Shown here in pieces: positions 33,740-43,050 of a stretch of DNA of 64,000 bases. The stretch spans positions 375,229-439,228 of the forward strand of contig MKTK01000038.1 of NCBI GenBank assembly GCA_001898255.1, in the 5' to 3' direction. Positions within the stretch are counted from its first letter, which is position 1, and each line of letters begins with the position of its first letter. Below the pieces are notes generated by a model, which was not told the origin of the DNA, ran no database searches, and saw only the letters and a list, made by a program, of their open reading frames with translations. This DNA comes from Chryseobacterium sp. 39-10. Lineage in GTDB: Bacteria > Bacteroidota > Bacteroidia > Flavobacteriales > Weeksellaceae. The translations under genes were made by a program, and so were the position numbers.

Positions 33740-35425
33740 TTACTTGGCGCTATTGGCTTTTGCGCTTTGCAAAATTTTCTCCAAAATTCTCAGCGTAATG
33801 AGGTAGGTAGGTTTTACGCCACTCAAACCCAATCCGCCGGAAGAGAGCGTTGAGCCGGTTTCTAACGGGTTGTCGGATGCGTAGTAGGCGTACATCACAA
33901 AAAGATCTTCAGAAATATGATGACGAATTTTTGATGCCACCTGAATTGCTTTCTGGTAATGCGCTCCTTCCATTTCTAGCCCAATGGCCTTCCATGATGT
34001 GTCCATGAAATAAGTAAGTATATCTTTGTTCTGAAGCGATGTGCCCAACACAGTCACCATTCCGCCTTCGAATGCTTTCAGTTCATCGTCTTCAAAATCG
34101 TTCAGTTTCAAAGCATTTTCAAATGGGTAATTGTCGGCAGTTCCTTCAAATACGTGCGAAGTGGGAATCATAATATCACCTTTTTCGCCCATTAAAATTC
34201 CAGCTTTTCCCATGATGGAAATGGATTTTACTTTCATGGTAAACACTTCGCCGTTGTACTCGTAAGGACGCAGGAGTTCGTCCATAATTTCGTAGGCTTG
34301 CTCACCAAAAGCATAATCGAAAACCATAATCACATCATCGCCACTGTATTTTATACCGGCAAAAGGAGTGTTTTTGAGTTCGGTTTTGGCCAAATCGATA
34401 AACTGAACATCGATGTTGCTGCCGCTTTGGTCATCAATGTAAATAAGCCCTGCTTTTTGAGAGTGTTGCAGTACTTTTTCCTGCAATACCTTTTTATTAG
34501 AAATTTCTTCGTACAGTTTATAATCAACATCTTTTGTTGCTTTTTTACCCAGCGAATCATTGCCGTAGAGCATGTTTTTTACGGAGTGCATGTTGGCGGA
34601 AATAATGTGCAGAGGCCTCATCTGCAGGTTGTTTTCGGCCAGCACTTCTTTTACTTTTTTCGCCCATTTTTCACCAAAGAAATGGTGACCCACCCGTTCT
34701 CTCAGGATGGCAGAAAAATGTACTTCCCGCTCGCGTATTTTTTTGAAGTCATTAAAACTCTCATTCCCTAAGTTGTAGATGATTTTGAAAAGTCGATCCG
34801 GATTTTTATCATCGCCAAAATTATTGTATGCGTCCAAAGTTTCATCAAACGTTCTGCCGAGCAGCGAAGAAAGGTGAATCAAAGCAACTTCTTTTTCTTT
34901 TCGGCTGAATTTTTTTTCGCCTTTTGCTACTTCTTCGATGATTTTCCAGGCGCGTGTCGGGATATCATTTTCATCAGAAATAAAGGCCAAATTGCGAATT
35001 TTATCCGCTTCAATATATAGAAAGGTAAGGTGCGTAAGGATGTCATAAATCTCGGAACGCCCCAAAAGAACCTCAATATTCATTTGATGTTCATCGATGC
35101 GGTAGCAGTTTCTTCTTCTTTTTTTGGGAACAATAACTTCGAAGCTTCCCTTTTCAAAACCTTCGTCAGAAGTGAGGTGAATAAACGAACATTCCTCGAT
35201 TCCTTCCGGTAATCGGTCCAGAACATACATCAAGCCATTCAGCTCAATTTTATTGGGCACGCCCATTGTTCCGTAGATTTCCGGGTTTATGGTCAGTAAT
35301 AAGTTTCGGAGGCTTTCACCGGAAATTCCGGATGGTTTGAAAAAACCGCGATAGAATAAGTGGCGCATGGAAACATAAAGACGCTCAATTGCTTCAGTAG
35401 TTTCTCTTGCTCTTGAATTTGCCAT
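33740..35425 (-). CDS. DUF6909 family protein with nucleoside-phosphorylase-like C-terminal half
   Basis: 561 residues from the ATG at 35425; the ATG at 35443 lies inside the -7 box and is rejected. N-terminal half (~1-270) is helical with RARETTEAIERLYVSMRHLF and a YRIDEHQMNIE segment, typical of the flavobacterial DUF6909 family. The C-terminal half (~280-561) shows motifs of the purine nucleoside phosphorylase/AMP nucleosidase superfamily: GEKGDIMIPTS (413-423), MVTVLGT, AIGLEMEGA with Glu486, and YASDNP with Asp518, positions that match the nucleoside-binding Glu and catalytic Asp of that fold. Cytosolic, monocistronic, with promoter and terminator. Activity unproven. Confidence 0.75.
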   Translation of the reverse strand: MANSRARETTEAIERLYVSMRHLFYRGFFKPSGISGESLRNLLLTINPEIYGTMGVPNKIELNGLMYVLDRLPEGIEECSFIHLTSDEGFEKGSFEVIVPKKRRRNCYRIDEHQMNIEVLLGRSEIYDILTHLTFLYIEADKIRNLAFISDENDIPTRAWKIIEEVAKGEKKFSRKEKEVALIHLSSLLGRTFDETLDAYNNFGDDKNPDRLFKIIYNLGNESFNDFKKIREREVHFSAILRERVGHHFFGEKWAKKVKEVLAENNLQMRPLHIISANMHSVKNMLYGNDSLGKKATKDVDYKLYEEISNKKVLQEKVLQHSQKAGLIYIDDQSGSNIDVQFIDLAKTELKNTPFAGIKYSGDDVIMVFDYAFGEQAYEIMDELLRPYEYNGEVFTMKVKSISIMGKAGILMGEKGDIMIPTSHVFEGTADNYPFENALKLNDFEDDELKAFEGGMVTVLGTSLQNKDILTYFMDTSWKAIGLEMEGAHYQKAIQVASKIRHHISEDLFVMYAYYASDNPLETGSTLSSGGLGLSGVKPTYLITLRILEKILQSAKANSAK

Positions 35426-35440
35426 AGGTGTATCTTTTGG

Positions 35441-35448
35441 CAAAGATA
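35441..35448 (-). promoter_or_regulatory. -7 promoter element of the DUF6909 gene
   Basis: TATCTTTG on the minus strand, exact consensus, 15 bases before the ATG at 35425. Confidence 0.65.
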
Positions 35449-35597
35449 GTACTTATAAGAAAAAGTTCCTAAGACATTACCGATTGTTCATGTACGACGA
35501 ATAGAAGTTATCGATTGGATTTTGCTTTTTTTTAATCCTTATGAAATTTTTGCCCTAAAAATTTAAGGGTATTGTACGTTGAAAGTTTAGTTTTTTG

Positions 35598-35605
35598 TAT
35601 TTTTG
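35598..35605 (+). promoter_or_regulatory. -7 promoter element of the glutamine synthetase III gene
   Basis: TATTTTTG, exact consensus, 22 bases before the ATG at 35628; it excludes the TTG at 35595 as a start. Confidence 0.65.
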
Positions 35606-35627
35606 CCCCATAAATTCAAACTACAAA

Positions 35628-37826
35628 ATGGCAAATTTAAGATTTAAAGCATTAGAAACATTGTCTTTTAAAGATTTCAGAAAAGACAATGCTGTGGAGG
35701 TTCCTGCAAAACTGTCGGAACTCTTCTGCCAGAATGTTTTTTCGGAAGAAACAATGAGATCGTATCTGACAAAGGAAGCATTTACCTCCATTCAGAATGC
35801 GATAAAAAAAGGAACAAAAATCCAGCGTGATGTTGCTGATCAAATTGCGGTGGCAATGAAAGATTGGGCATTAAGCAAAGGCGTAACGCACTATACGCAC
35901 TGGTTTCAGCCGCTTACCGGATCTACTGCCGAGAAGCACGACTCTTTTTTTACTCCATTCGAAAGCGACCGGGCTATTGAAAGATTTTCTGGCGGTTTGC
36001 TCATTCAGCAAGAGCCAGATGCATCCTCGTTCCCCAACGGTGGAATTAGAAATACTTTTGAGGCAAGAGGATATACCGCATGGGATCCTACTTCACCTGC
36101 ATTTATTATGGGTACAACCTTATGTATTCCATCCATCTTTATTTCATACACTGGTGAAACCCTCGATTATAAAGCGCCGTTATTAAGAGCTTTGAATGCT
36201 GTTGATGATGCAGCAACAGATATTTGCAAATCTTATTTTGATAAAAATGTGACGAAGGTTACCCCAACTTTGGGTTGGGAACAAGAGTATTTTCTTGTTG
36301 ATTCCGCACTCTACCAATCAAGACCCGATTTGGTCATCACGGGAAAAACAATGCTAGGTCATTCACCTGCCAAAGGGCAGCAGCTGGATGATCACTATTT
36401 CGGATCCATTCCCACCCGGGTGATGAACTTTATGAAAGAACTGGAGATTAAATGCATGCAGTTGGGTATTCCGGTTACAACGCGGCACAATGAAGTGGCA
36501 CCTAATCAATTTGAGTTGGCACCAATGTTTGAAGAAGCAAACGTTGCCGTGGATCATAATTCTCTTTTGATGGATTTAATGGCAAGAGTGGCGCACAAAC
36601 ACCATTTCCATATTCTTTTCCACGAAAAACCCTTTGCAGGCGTTAATGGTAGTGGGAAACACAACAACTGGAGTTTAGCAACGGATTCGGGTGAAAATCT
36701 TTTGAGCCCCGGTAAAAACCCTAAGAAAAACCTTCAGTTCCTTACTTTTTTTGTAAATACCCTGAAAGCAGTGCATGATTATGCAGATCTGCTTCGCGCA
36801 AGTATTGCTTCTGCAAGTAACGACCATCGATTGGGAGCCAATGAGGCACCTCCTGCAATTATTTCAGCGTTTATCGGGTCACAGCTTTTCGGTGTGTTGG
36901 AAGAATTGGAAAAGGTAACCGATGGCAAACTTTCGCCAGAAGAAAAAACAGAGTTAAAGTTGAATGTTGTTGGCAAGATCCCTGAAATTTTACTTGATAA
37001 TACAGACCGTAACAGAACATCACCTTTTGCATTTACCGGAAATAAATTTGAAGTTCGCGCAGTAGGTTCGTCAGCCAATTGCGCCGAAGTGATGACGGTG
37101 CTGAACGCTATTGTTGCAAAACAGTTGAAAGATTTCAAGAAAGAAGTAGAAGCGCTGATCGCCAACGGATTGAAGAAAGATGAAGCCATCTTTAATGTGT
37201 TGAGAGAATACATTAAAGTGTCAAAAAATATTATGTTTGAAGGCGATGGCTACTCTGATGACTGGGCGAAGGAAGCTAAAAAGCGCGGACTCAAAAACCT
37301 GAAAACAACGCCAGAGGCACTTAAACATGAACTGGATAAAAAGTTTGTAGAACTCTTTGAAGAGCTTGGTATTTACACGCATCGAGAGTTGGAAGCCAGA
37401 AACGAAATTAAGCTCGAAAAGTATTCAACTGTTATTTCCATTGAAGCAACCGTTTTGGCTGATATTGCCAGAAACCACATTATTCCTTGTGCCATCAACT
37501 ATCAGAATAGATTGATCGACAATGTGAAAGGTCTTAAAGAGATTTTTGGCGAGAAAGAATATGCAAAACTTGCCAAAGAACAAATCAATATGATTGCTGA
37601 GATTTCTGAACATATTTCGGTGATCAAGGTGGGTGTTGAGAAACTGTTGGCTGCCATTCAGAAGGCAAAAGCTGTTGGCAACTCACAGAAGATGGCTGAG
37701 GCATTTTGCAATGATGTGAAGCCCCTTTTCGAAGACATTCGTAATGCATCAGATGAACTGGAAATGTTGGTGGACGATGAATTATGGCCAATGACCAAAT
37801 ACAGAGAATTGTTGTTTACTAGATAA
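35628..37826 (+). CDS. glnN: Glutamine synthetase type III
   Basis: 732 residues from ATG 35628, the size of GSIII (much larger than GSI or GSII). Conserved segments include WFQPLTGSTAEKHDSF, GGIRNTFEARGYTAWDPTSP, GWEQEYFLVD, TTRHNEVAPNQFELAP, NGSGKHNNWS and NRTSPFAFTGNKFEVRAVGS, covering the ammonia, ATP and glutamate sites. GSIII forms ATP-dependent glutamine from glutamate and ammonia and is the usual form in Bacteroidota. With gdhA at 57 kb the window holds both ammonia-assimilation routes. Monocistronic with a strong terminator. Confidence 0.96.
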   Translation: MANLRFKALETLSFKDFRKDNAVEVPAKLSELFCQNVFSEETMRSYLTKEAFTSIQNAIKKGTKIQRDVADQIAVAMKDWALSKGVTHYTHWFQPLTGSTAEKHDSFFTPFESDRAIERFSGGLLIQQEPDASSFPNGGIRNTFEARGYTAWDPTSPAFIMGTTLCIPSIFISYTGETLDYKAPLLRALNAVDDAATDICKSYFDKNVTKVTPTLGWEQEYFLVDSALYQSRPDLVITGKTMLGHSPAKGQQLDDHYFGSIPTRVMNFMKELEIKCMQLGIPVTTRHNEVAPNQFELAPMFEEANVAVDHNSLLMDLMARVAHKHHFHILFHEKPFAGVNGSGKHNNWSLATDSGENLLSPGKNPKKNLQFLTFFVNTLKAVHDYADLLRASIASASNDHRLGANEAPPAIISAFIGSQLFGVLEELEKVTDGKLSPEEKTELKLNVVGKIPEILLDNTDRNRTSPFAFTGNKFEVRAVGSSANCAEVMTVLNAIVAKQLKDFKKEVEALIANGLKKDEAIFNVLREYIKVSKNIMFEGDGYSDDWAKEAKKRGLKNLKTTPEALKHELDKKFVELFEELGIYTHRELEARNEIKLEKYSTVISIEATVLADIARNHIIPCAINYQNRLIDNVKGLKEIFGEKEYAKLAKEQINMIAEISEHISVIKVGVEKLLAAIQKAKAVGNSQKMAEAFCNDVKPLFEDIRNASDELEMLVDDELWPMTKYRELLFTR

Positions 37827-37850
37827 ACTAACAGTCAACTATTGTCAATG

Positions 37851-37883
37851 AAAGTCCGGGGAAACTCCCCCGGACTTTTTTTT
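37851..37883 (+). terminator. Intrinsic terminator of glutamine synthetase III
   Basis: AAAGTCCGGGG pairs with CCCCGGACTTT around a 6-base loop, then a T-run. Confidence 0.92.
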
Positions 37884-38156
37884 GATGAGGAATAAAACAC
37901 GTGGAGATAGAAAGAAGCAAAGATTCAATACGCTGCTAAATCCAATGTACAATAATCGCAGCTTACAGAGCAGTACTACTCAAAGAGAATTATGTACGCT
38001 GAGACGGTGAATACTCACAATTTATGGTATCAATGTCAATCCATAAATTCCGATAAAGTCTGATTTTATTGATGATTTCCTTTATGATGTCATGATAGAA
38101 GATTTTTATCGTTCGATAGACGCCATATATAAATGTTAACAAATCTTAATGAAAAT

Positions 38157-38343
38157 AAAAAAGCAACCCCCATAAATACAGGGATTGCGGCTCGTTTTCC
38201 TTTAACATTACATGAAGCAACGTTAAAATATGTTAAAAAGAAACTGTAAAAAGGGTGTTTTCACCCTCCTTCGCAGGGTTATATTTATTTTTGTAATGCT
38301 TTTTAAAACAAATAATACTTTTTAACAGAGATAATCAAATATA
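38157..38343 (-). ncRNA. Candidate minus-strand small RNA ending at one of two intrinsic terminators
   Basis: On the minus strand a perfect -7 box TATATTTG (38343-38336) points leftward. About 70 bases on, GGGTG-AAAA-CACCC followed by TTTTT (38266-38248) forms an intrinsic terminator; a second one, GCAATCCC against GGGGTTGC followed by TTTTTT, lies at 38188-38157. No minus-strand protein gene precedes them, so they may end a short RNA of about 85 or 175 bases transcribed away from the NlpC/P60 gene. An alternative stem ACCCT/AGGGT just before the first terminator could compete with it. Prediction only. Confidence 0.25.
38286..38293 (+). promoter_or_regulatory. -7 promoter element of the NlpC/P60 gene
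   Basis: TATTTTTG, exact consensus, 51 bases before the ATG, leaving a leader of about 45 bases. Confidence 0.6.
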
Positions 38344-38344
38344 T

Positions 38345-39034
38345 ATGAAGAAAAGAGTTCTGTTTTATTCGATTATGATGGTGGCCATTTTCTCGCTACA
38401 ATCATGTGTTACCAATTATGTTGTTTCTTCACCAACCACCTACCAAAACGAATACAAATCGAATGCCAAACTTGCATCGATTGATAATAAAAAATTGGAG
38501 GTAGCTAAATCTCAGTTAATGAGCAGTTTTGCTAGCGAAAAAGTTGCTGCAGCAAGAAGTGTAGAAAATGCTGCCAAAAATGAAGAAATTGCGAAAACCG
38601 TTAGATTTACTAAGAAAATTGACGATATTTTAACCGAAGCTGAAACCTATTTAGGTACACCATACCGATTTGGTGGTATGACCAGAAACGGAATCGATTG
38701 TTCTGCATTCGTACTTTCGGTTTTTGGTGCTGCTACAGGAATGCAATTGCCACGAGTTGCTGCTGCACAAGCCATGGAAGGTGAACGCATAGAAAAAGCA
38801 GATCTTCAGAAAGGTGATTTAATCTTCTTTGCTCATCGCGGTGGAAACAGAATTTCGCACGTTGGTATTGTGGAAGGAGTAAGTGCAGATGGAGAAATTA
38901 CTTTCATCCATGCAGCAACCTCAAGAGGTGTGATGGTGTCTTCATTGAATGATTCGTATTGGGGGCCGAAGTTTAAGCTGGCCAAACGAGTTTTTTCGCA
39001 AGAAACCTTTGATTCAAATTTTGCAAGAAACTAA
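38345..39034 (+). CDS. C40 family NlpC/P60 peptidase, lipoprotein
   Basis: 229 residues. Lipoprotein signal with lipobox Cys21 (FSLQSC). A helical spacer (~40-95) rich in Ala, Lys and Glu precedes the NlpC/P60 domain (~93-220) with catalytic Cys119 (NGIDCSAFV), His172 (ISHVGIV) and third residue His189 (FIHAAT). These enzymes cut peptidoglycan stem peptides, usually D-Glu to meso-DAP bonds. Placed on the periplasmic side of a membrane. It ends in a terminator before the convergent elongasome operon. Confidence 0.94.
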   Translation: MKKRVLFYSIMMVAIFSLQSCVTNYVVSSPTTYQNEYKSNAKLASIDNKKLEVAKSQLMSSFASEKVAAARSVENAAKNEEIAKTVRFTKKIDDILTEAETYLGTPYRFGGMTRNGIDCSAFVLSVFGAATGMQLPRVAAAQAMEGERIEKADLQKGDLIFFAHRGGNRISHVGIVEGVSADGEITFIHAATSRGVMVSSLNDSYWGPKFKLAKRVFSQETFDSNFARN

Positions 39035-39061
39035 ACGAAAATAGATAATTGATCAGGAGAA

Positions 39062-39090
39062 AGTCAGCTTTTTTAAGTTGGCTTTTTTTG
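39062..39090 (+). terminator. Intrinsic terminator of the NlpC/P60 gene
   Basis: AAGTCAGC pairs with GTTGGCTT (two wobble pairs) around TTTTTTAA, followed by a T-run. Confidence 0.75.
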
Positions 39091-39246
39091 ATGACCATTG
39101 TTGAAGATGTTCAGGATAAAAAAAGCATTTTATTGTACCAGAATTGATTAAAGCCATGAGCCAATTACCCTGAATGGAAAGCAGCTTGCGTTTACAAAAA
39201 ATTGGCCATTATTTTTTGCTCTTGTTTGAGCCAGGATTTGCAGGCA

Positions 39247-40476
39247 TTACACCAAACTATTTCTGTCGGTATAGTTCAGTTTAAAGAAGATAAAAGTCAT
39301 AATTGAGAACGCCAAAAGCGAACTTCCTCCATAACTGAAAAATGGCAAAGGAATACCCACCGTTGGGAAAAGCCCCATCACCATACCAAGGTTAATAGCA
39401 AAGTGCATCAAAAGTATCGATCCGAAGCAATACCCAAAAACACGGTTAAAAATGGACTTCTGTCTTTCGGAAAGATAATAGATTCGCCCAATAAAAACAA
39501 CATAACAAATAACCAGCATAGCACTTCCGAGAAAGCCCCATTCCTCACCCACTGTGCAGAAAATGTAATCGGTTTCCTGTTCAGGTACAAATTTACCCTG
39601 CGTAACGGAACCTTCTCGGTATCCTTTCCCAAAGAATCCGCCAGAACCTATGGCCGTCTTCGAGTACAGCAAATTGTAACCAGAAGTATCTCGAAAAGCT
39701 TTTTCGCCTTTGTACAAAACTTCAATTCTTTCACGCTGATGTTTGGGGAGTTTCTCCAAAATCTTAGGCGTTGCAAAAGCCAATCCGCATAAAACAGCTA
39801 GAATACCAACAATTGATGCGATGGACAGTACATTCCAATGGATTCGGTAAGAGTTCATAAATACTACGATGGCAGTGATGAGTAGGATTCCATAAACAAC
39901 ATATAAAGGATCCACAGCGAGCGATATCAAAAATACTGCAGCAAAGATAAAAACCACTCCGAAAAACCAGCCCGAAAGACCTTCGCGGTAGAGTGCGATA
40001 AAAAATGCAGTAAAAACCAGCAGAGAACCAACATCCGGAATAGCCAAAACCACTATTGCAGGAATGCCAATAATAGCAAAAGAGGTCAATAATGATTTTC
40101 TATACTTCAGGTTAAAATCAGGTCCGGAAACGTAATTGGCAAGCATTAGTGCGGTACCTATTTTCGCAAATTCAACGGGTTGCATGGTAAAGCTTCCGAA
40201 TTTGTACCAGTTTTTCTGCCCTAAAATTTCTTTACCAAACGGAAAAAGGCCGATCAGCAATAAAACTCCTCCAATATAAAAGAGCCCCGACATATTTTCA
40301 AAAAATTTACTTCTGGTAAGGAAAATGATGATTCCCACCACAGTAGAAATACAAAAGAAAATCAGTTGCTTCTTGCCCAATGTAGCATCAACACTGTAAA
40401 TGTTAACAATGGCAAATGCGCAAAGCAAAAAATACAGGGTAAGTCCCAATTTGTCTATTCCTTCTGCCCACTTCAT
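39247..40476 (-). CDS. rodA: Rod shape-determining protein RodA
   Basis: 409 residues, about ten membrane helices, SEDS family. FTMQPVEFAKIG with Glu102 and AIPDVGS with the catalytic-type Asp148 are visible; the C-terminus has GIPLPFFSYGGSS. RodA is the peptidoglycan glycosyltransferase of the elongasome and works with PBP2, whose gene overlaps it by 4 bases upstream. Last gene of the mreBCD-mrdA-rodA operon. Confidence 0.96.
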   Translation of the reverse strand: MKWAEGIDKLGLTLYFLLCAFAIVNIYSVDATLGKKQLIFFCISTVVGIIIFLTRSKFFENMSGLFYIGGVLLLIGLFPFGKEILGQKNWYKFGSFTMQPVEFAKIGTALMLANYVSGPDFNLKYRKSLLTSFAIIGIPAIVVLAIPDVGSLLVFTAFFIALYREGLSGWFFGVVFIFAAVFLISLAVDPLYVVYGILLITAIVVFMNSYRIHWNVLSIASIVGILAVLCGLAFATPKILEKLPKHQRERIEVLYKGEKAFRDTSGYNLLYSKTAIGSGGFFGKGYREGSVTQGKFVPEQETDYIFCTVGEEWGFLGSAMLVICYVVFIGRIYYLSERQKSIFNRVFGYCFGSILLMHFAINLGMVMGLFPTVGIPLPFFSYGGSSLLAFSIMTFIFFKLNYTDRNSLV

Positions 40477-42491
40477 TTTTTTGGGGTATTATTGTTGAGT
40501 TTTGATTTAATAGAATCCCTTTTTAAGATTAACTTAGCCCGTTGAAGATCATTTTTGATCAGCCGTATACTGTCTTCCAAACGTTGCAGTTTTACAGAAT
40601 CCTTGTTAGGTTCTTTGTATAATCCTTTTCGCTTGAGGTCGACCACCCACTGCCGCTTGTACTCGGGCATAAAACTTGCGCCCACCATTTTCTTGTAGAG
40701 ATTTTCTCTCTTTAAGTCTCCCAACAGATATTTTTCGGCAATTGCAGTGGCAGCAGGTCCTGCCCAAGTCGCCCCAAAACCTGCGTGCTCCATGACGGCG
40801 GCCACTACTATTTTAGGATTTTCAGCCGGTGCGGCTAAAACAAAAATGGAGTTGTCTTTTCCTTGCGGAACCTGAGCCGTTCCGGTTTTGGCAAGCATGG
40901 TAAAATCGCTAGATTTAAGTCCGCGCGCCGTACCCGCTAAAACCACTTTCTCCATCCCTTTTATAATCGGCTCAAAATATTTGGACTCTACTAAAGTTTT
41001 ATGTTTAACCTTAAAGCGTGGATCTGGATTGGGCTTTCCATCAATTGACTTTACAATGTGAGGGGTATAGAACCAGCCACGATTGACGATGGCAGCCGTT
41101 GCATTTGCCATTTGAAGAGGTGTTAACAGTACATCTCCCTGGCCCATTCCATTGAAAATAGATCCATTCATCGTGTAATTGGCACTCCAGTCTTTTTTGC
41201 CGCCACTTCGTTTTTCATAGAACTCTCCCGTTGGTATGTGTCCTTTCGAACCTACCGCTAAGTCGTTATTAAGAAATTCTCCAACGCCGAAACTGCTCAT
41301 GATTTTTTTCCATTCATCAACACCTCGCGACGGATCACCCGGATATTTATTCATAATAGCAATAAAAGCATATGAAAAATAGCAGTTGCTCGATACCTGA
41401 ATGGCAGGAATTAATGGATCCGCACCGCCATGCCCTTTAATTCTCAGTCCTCTGTAATTAAACCCCCCGCCACAAGGGAAAATGGTTTTGTCATTCATTA
41501 CACCCATTTGCTGTGCAGCTGCTGCAGTAAGCAATTTGAAGGTTGATCCTGGTGGATAAGCTGCCTGAACCGACCGATCGAAGGTTGGCCGATTATTATA
41601 GATGGTATCCATTTGGAGTCGGTAAAGGTTACGCGTTTTCTCCGGACCGGTAAAAAGATTGGGATCAATGTCGGGGCCTGTTGCCAGCACAAGAATTTCA
41701 CCGTTGGCAGGGTCCAGCGCTACAATGGCGCCTTGTTTGTTCACCATCATTTCTTCAGCCATTCGCTGCAGATCGTAGTCGATGGTTAAGGTGATGTCTT
41801 TACCGGTAATCACATCCTTATCTAAAGTTCCATTTTTGTAAGATCCAATATTGCGCAAACGAATATCTTTCTGAATATATTTAACACCTTTTACGCCTCG
41901 AAGTTCTTTTTCGTAGGATTTTTCTATGCCTGTTTTACCAATGAAATCTCCAGGAAGATAGTAGAGAGAATCTTTTTTAATATCACGATCATTCACCTCG
42001 TTGGTGTAACCCAAAAGATTGCCGGAGGTAGAAACTTCATATTGACGCTGAGGTCTGGACACGATATTAAATGCCGGATATTTAAAAATAATTTCCTGAA
42101 TTCTGGCAATTTCTTCACGGCTCAGGTTTTTCATAAAAGTCATCGGCGTCAGCTTCGAGAAATATTTCTCTTTTTTAATTTCGCTGATGCGCTTGATAAG
42201 TTGGGGTTTCGTTATCCTCATCAGATGACAAAAATCGATCGTGTCGAAGTCTGGCCGCATTAAAGCTTCAGTAAAGGAAATCTCGTAAGAGGGCTGGTTG
42301 CCCACCATAATTCTCCCATTCCTATCGAAGATGACACCTCGTTGCGGAATAACATATTCGGTTTTAATTGAAGTATTGGCAGCATTCAGGGCATATCGGT
42401 CGGTGAAAAGCTGCAAATAGGCAAGCCGCGCTATAAAGATTATAGCGAGTGAAGCTAATACGATACTGATTTTCAGGTACTGTGACTTCAT
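40473..42491 (-). CDS. mrdA: Penicillin-binding protein 2 (elongasome transpeptidase)
   Basis: 672 residues from the ATG at 42491, which begins KSQYLKISIVLASLAIIFIA, the membrane anchor; the frame open to 42524 adds 11 residues without support. The dimerisation region (~35-250) contains VIPQRGVIFDRNGRIM. The transpeptidase domain has Ser316-x2-Lys319 (GSTFKLL), SSNCYF and AKTGTAQVPQ. The C-terminal ~60 residues are a charged, coiled tail (RLEDSIRLIKNDLQRAK). It cross-links peptidoglycan during lateral growth and pairs with RodA encoded next. Confidence 0.96.
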   Translation of the reverse strand: MKSQYLKISIVLASLAIIFIARLAYLQLFTDRYALNAANTSIKTEYVIPQRGVIFDRNGRIMVGNQPSYEISFTEALMRPDFDTIDFCHLMRITKPQLIKRISEIKKEKYFSKLTPMTFMKNLSREEIARIQEIIFKYPAFNIVSRPQRQYEVSTSGNLLGYTNEVNDRDIKKDSLYYLPGDFIGKTGIEKSYEKELRGVKGVKYIQKDIRLRNIGSYKNGTLDKDVITGKDITLTIDYDLQRMAEEMMVNKQGAIVALDPANGEILVLATGPDIDPNLFTGPEKTRNLYRLQMDTIYNNRPTFDRSVQAAYPPGSTFKLLTAAAAQQMGVMNDKTIFPCGGGFNYRGLRIKGHGGADPLIPAIQVSSNCYFSYAFIAIMNKYPGDPSRGVDEWKKIMSSFGVGEFLNNDLAVGSKGHIPTGEFYEKRSGGKKDWSANYTMNGSIFNGMGQGDVLLTPLQMANATAAIVNRGWFYTPHIVKSIDGKPNPDPRFKVKHKTLVESKYFEPIIKGMEKVVLAGTARGLKSSDFTMLAKTGTAQVPQGKDNSIFVLAAPAENPKIVVAAVMEHAGFGATWAGPAATAIAEKYLLGDLKRENLYKKMVGASFMPEYKRQWVVDLKRKGLYKEPNKDSVKLQRLEDSIRLIKNDLQRAKLILKRDSIKSKLNNNTPKK

Positions 42492-42543
42492 GATGAACAA
42501 CAACCTTGCAGGTGTTATGAGCAATAAATGGGGTTACGTTTGG

Positions 42544-43050
42544 TCAGACTCTTTGTTTAATTCTAAATGCTAATGCATACATCAGGATAAATATAAACGA
42601 AATTGCGCTGGTTGCCAAAACATTAACAAAGATTTCGAAAAAACGGCTGAATTTGAAAAATTCAATATACTGCACAAGCAACTGATGAAAGAATATACTT
42701 GTGGCAATAAAAAGCAGAAACTGGCTCCACTGTAAACTCTGGAATGAAAAAAAGTCGGTAGAAGTGTCGGTAGAAGTTCTGAAAATTAAGGTTCTAAAGT
42801 AAGCGATAGCGGTAGTTGCAAATGCATTGATGCCCCAAGTGTAAAGAAAAGCATCGATGCCTAAACCCAAAAGAAAACTGAGTGCCAAAAACTGAAAACG
42901 ATTTCTGAAAAAGGGATAAAACATCACAAAAACAGGATACAAAACGGGCGTAAATTTACCAAACAACGTGATTTTGTTCAGCACGAAAATCTGCAACGCA
43001 ATAAGCAATACAATGATCAGAATGTCGGTAAAAAGTGTTCTGCTTATCAT
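42544..43050 (-). CDS. mreD: Rod shape-determining protein MreD
   Basis: 168 residues, five to six membrane helices and no long soluble part. Sequence is weakly conserved, but size, topology and position between mreC (4-base overlap) and mrdA identify it. It connects MreC to the membrane elongation complex. Confidence 0.88.
   Translation of the reverse strand: MISRTLFTDILIIVLLIALQIFVLNKITLFGKFTPVLYPVFVMFYPFFRNRFQFLALSFLLGLGIDAFLYTWGINAFATTAIAYFRTLIFRTSTDTSTDFFSFQSLQWSQFLLFIATSIFFHQLLVQYIEFFKFSRFFEIFVNVLATSAISFIFILMYALAFRIKQRV

Larger units (their letters stand above)
37827..38344. other. 518-base intergenic region with terminator, minus-strand hairpins and two promoters
   Basis: After the GSIII terminator (37851-37883) about 270 bases carry no recognisable gene; the 41-codon frame at 37885-38010 starts in the terminator T-run and is not credible. 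The right third has two minus-strand terminator-like hairpins and a -7 box on each strand, described separately. Confidence 0.5.

Noticed and set aside
37885-38010. 41-codon plus-strand frame after the GSIII terminator
   Set aside because: Begins inside the terminator T-run, no promoter, basic random-looking sequence.
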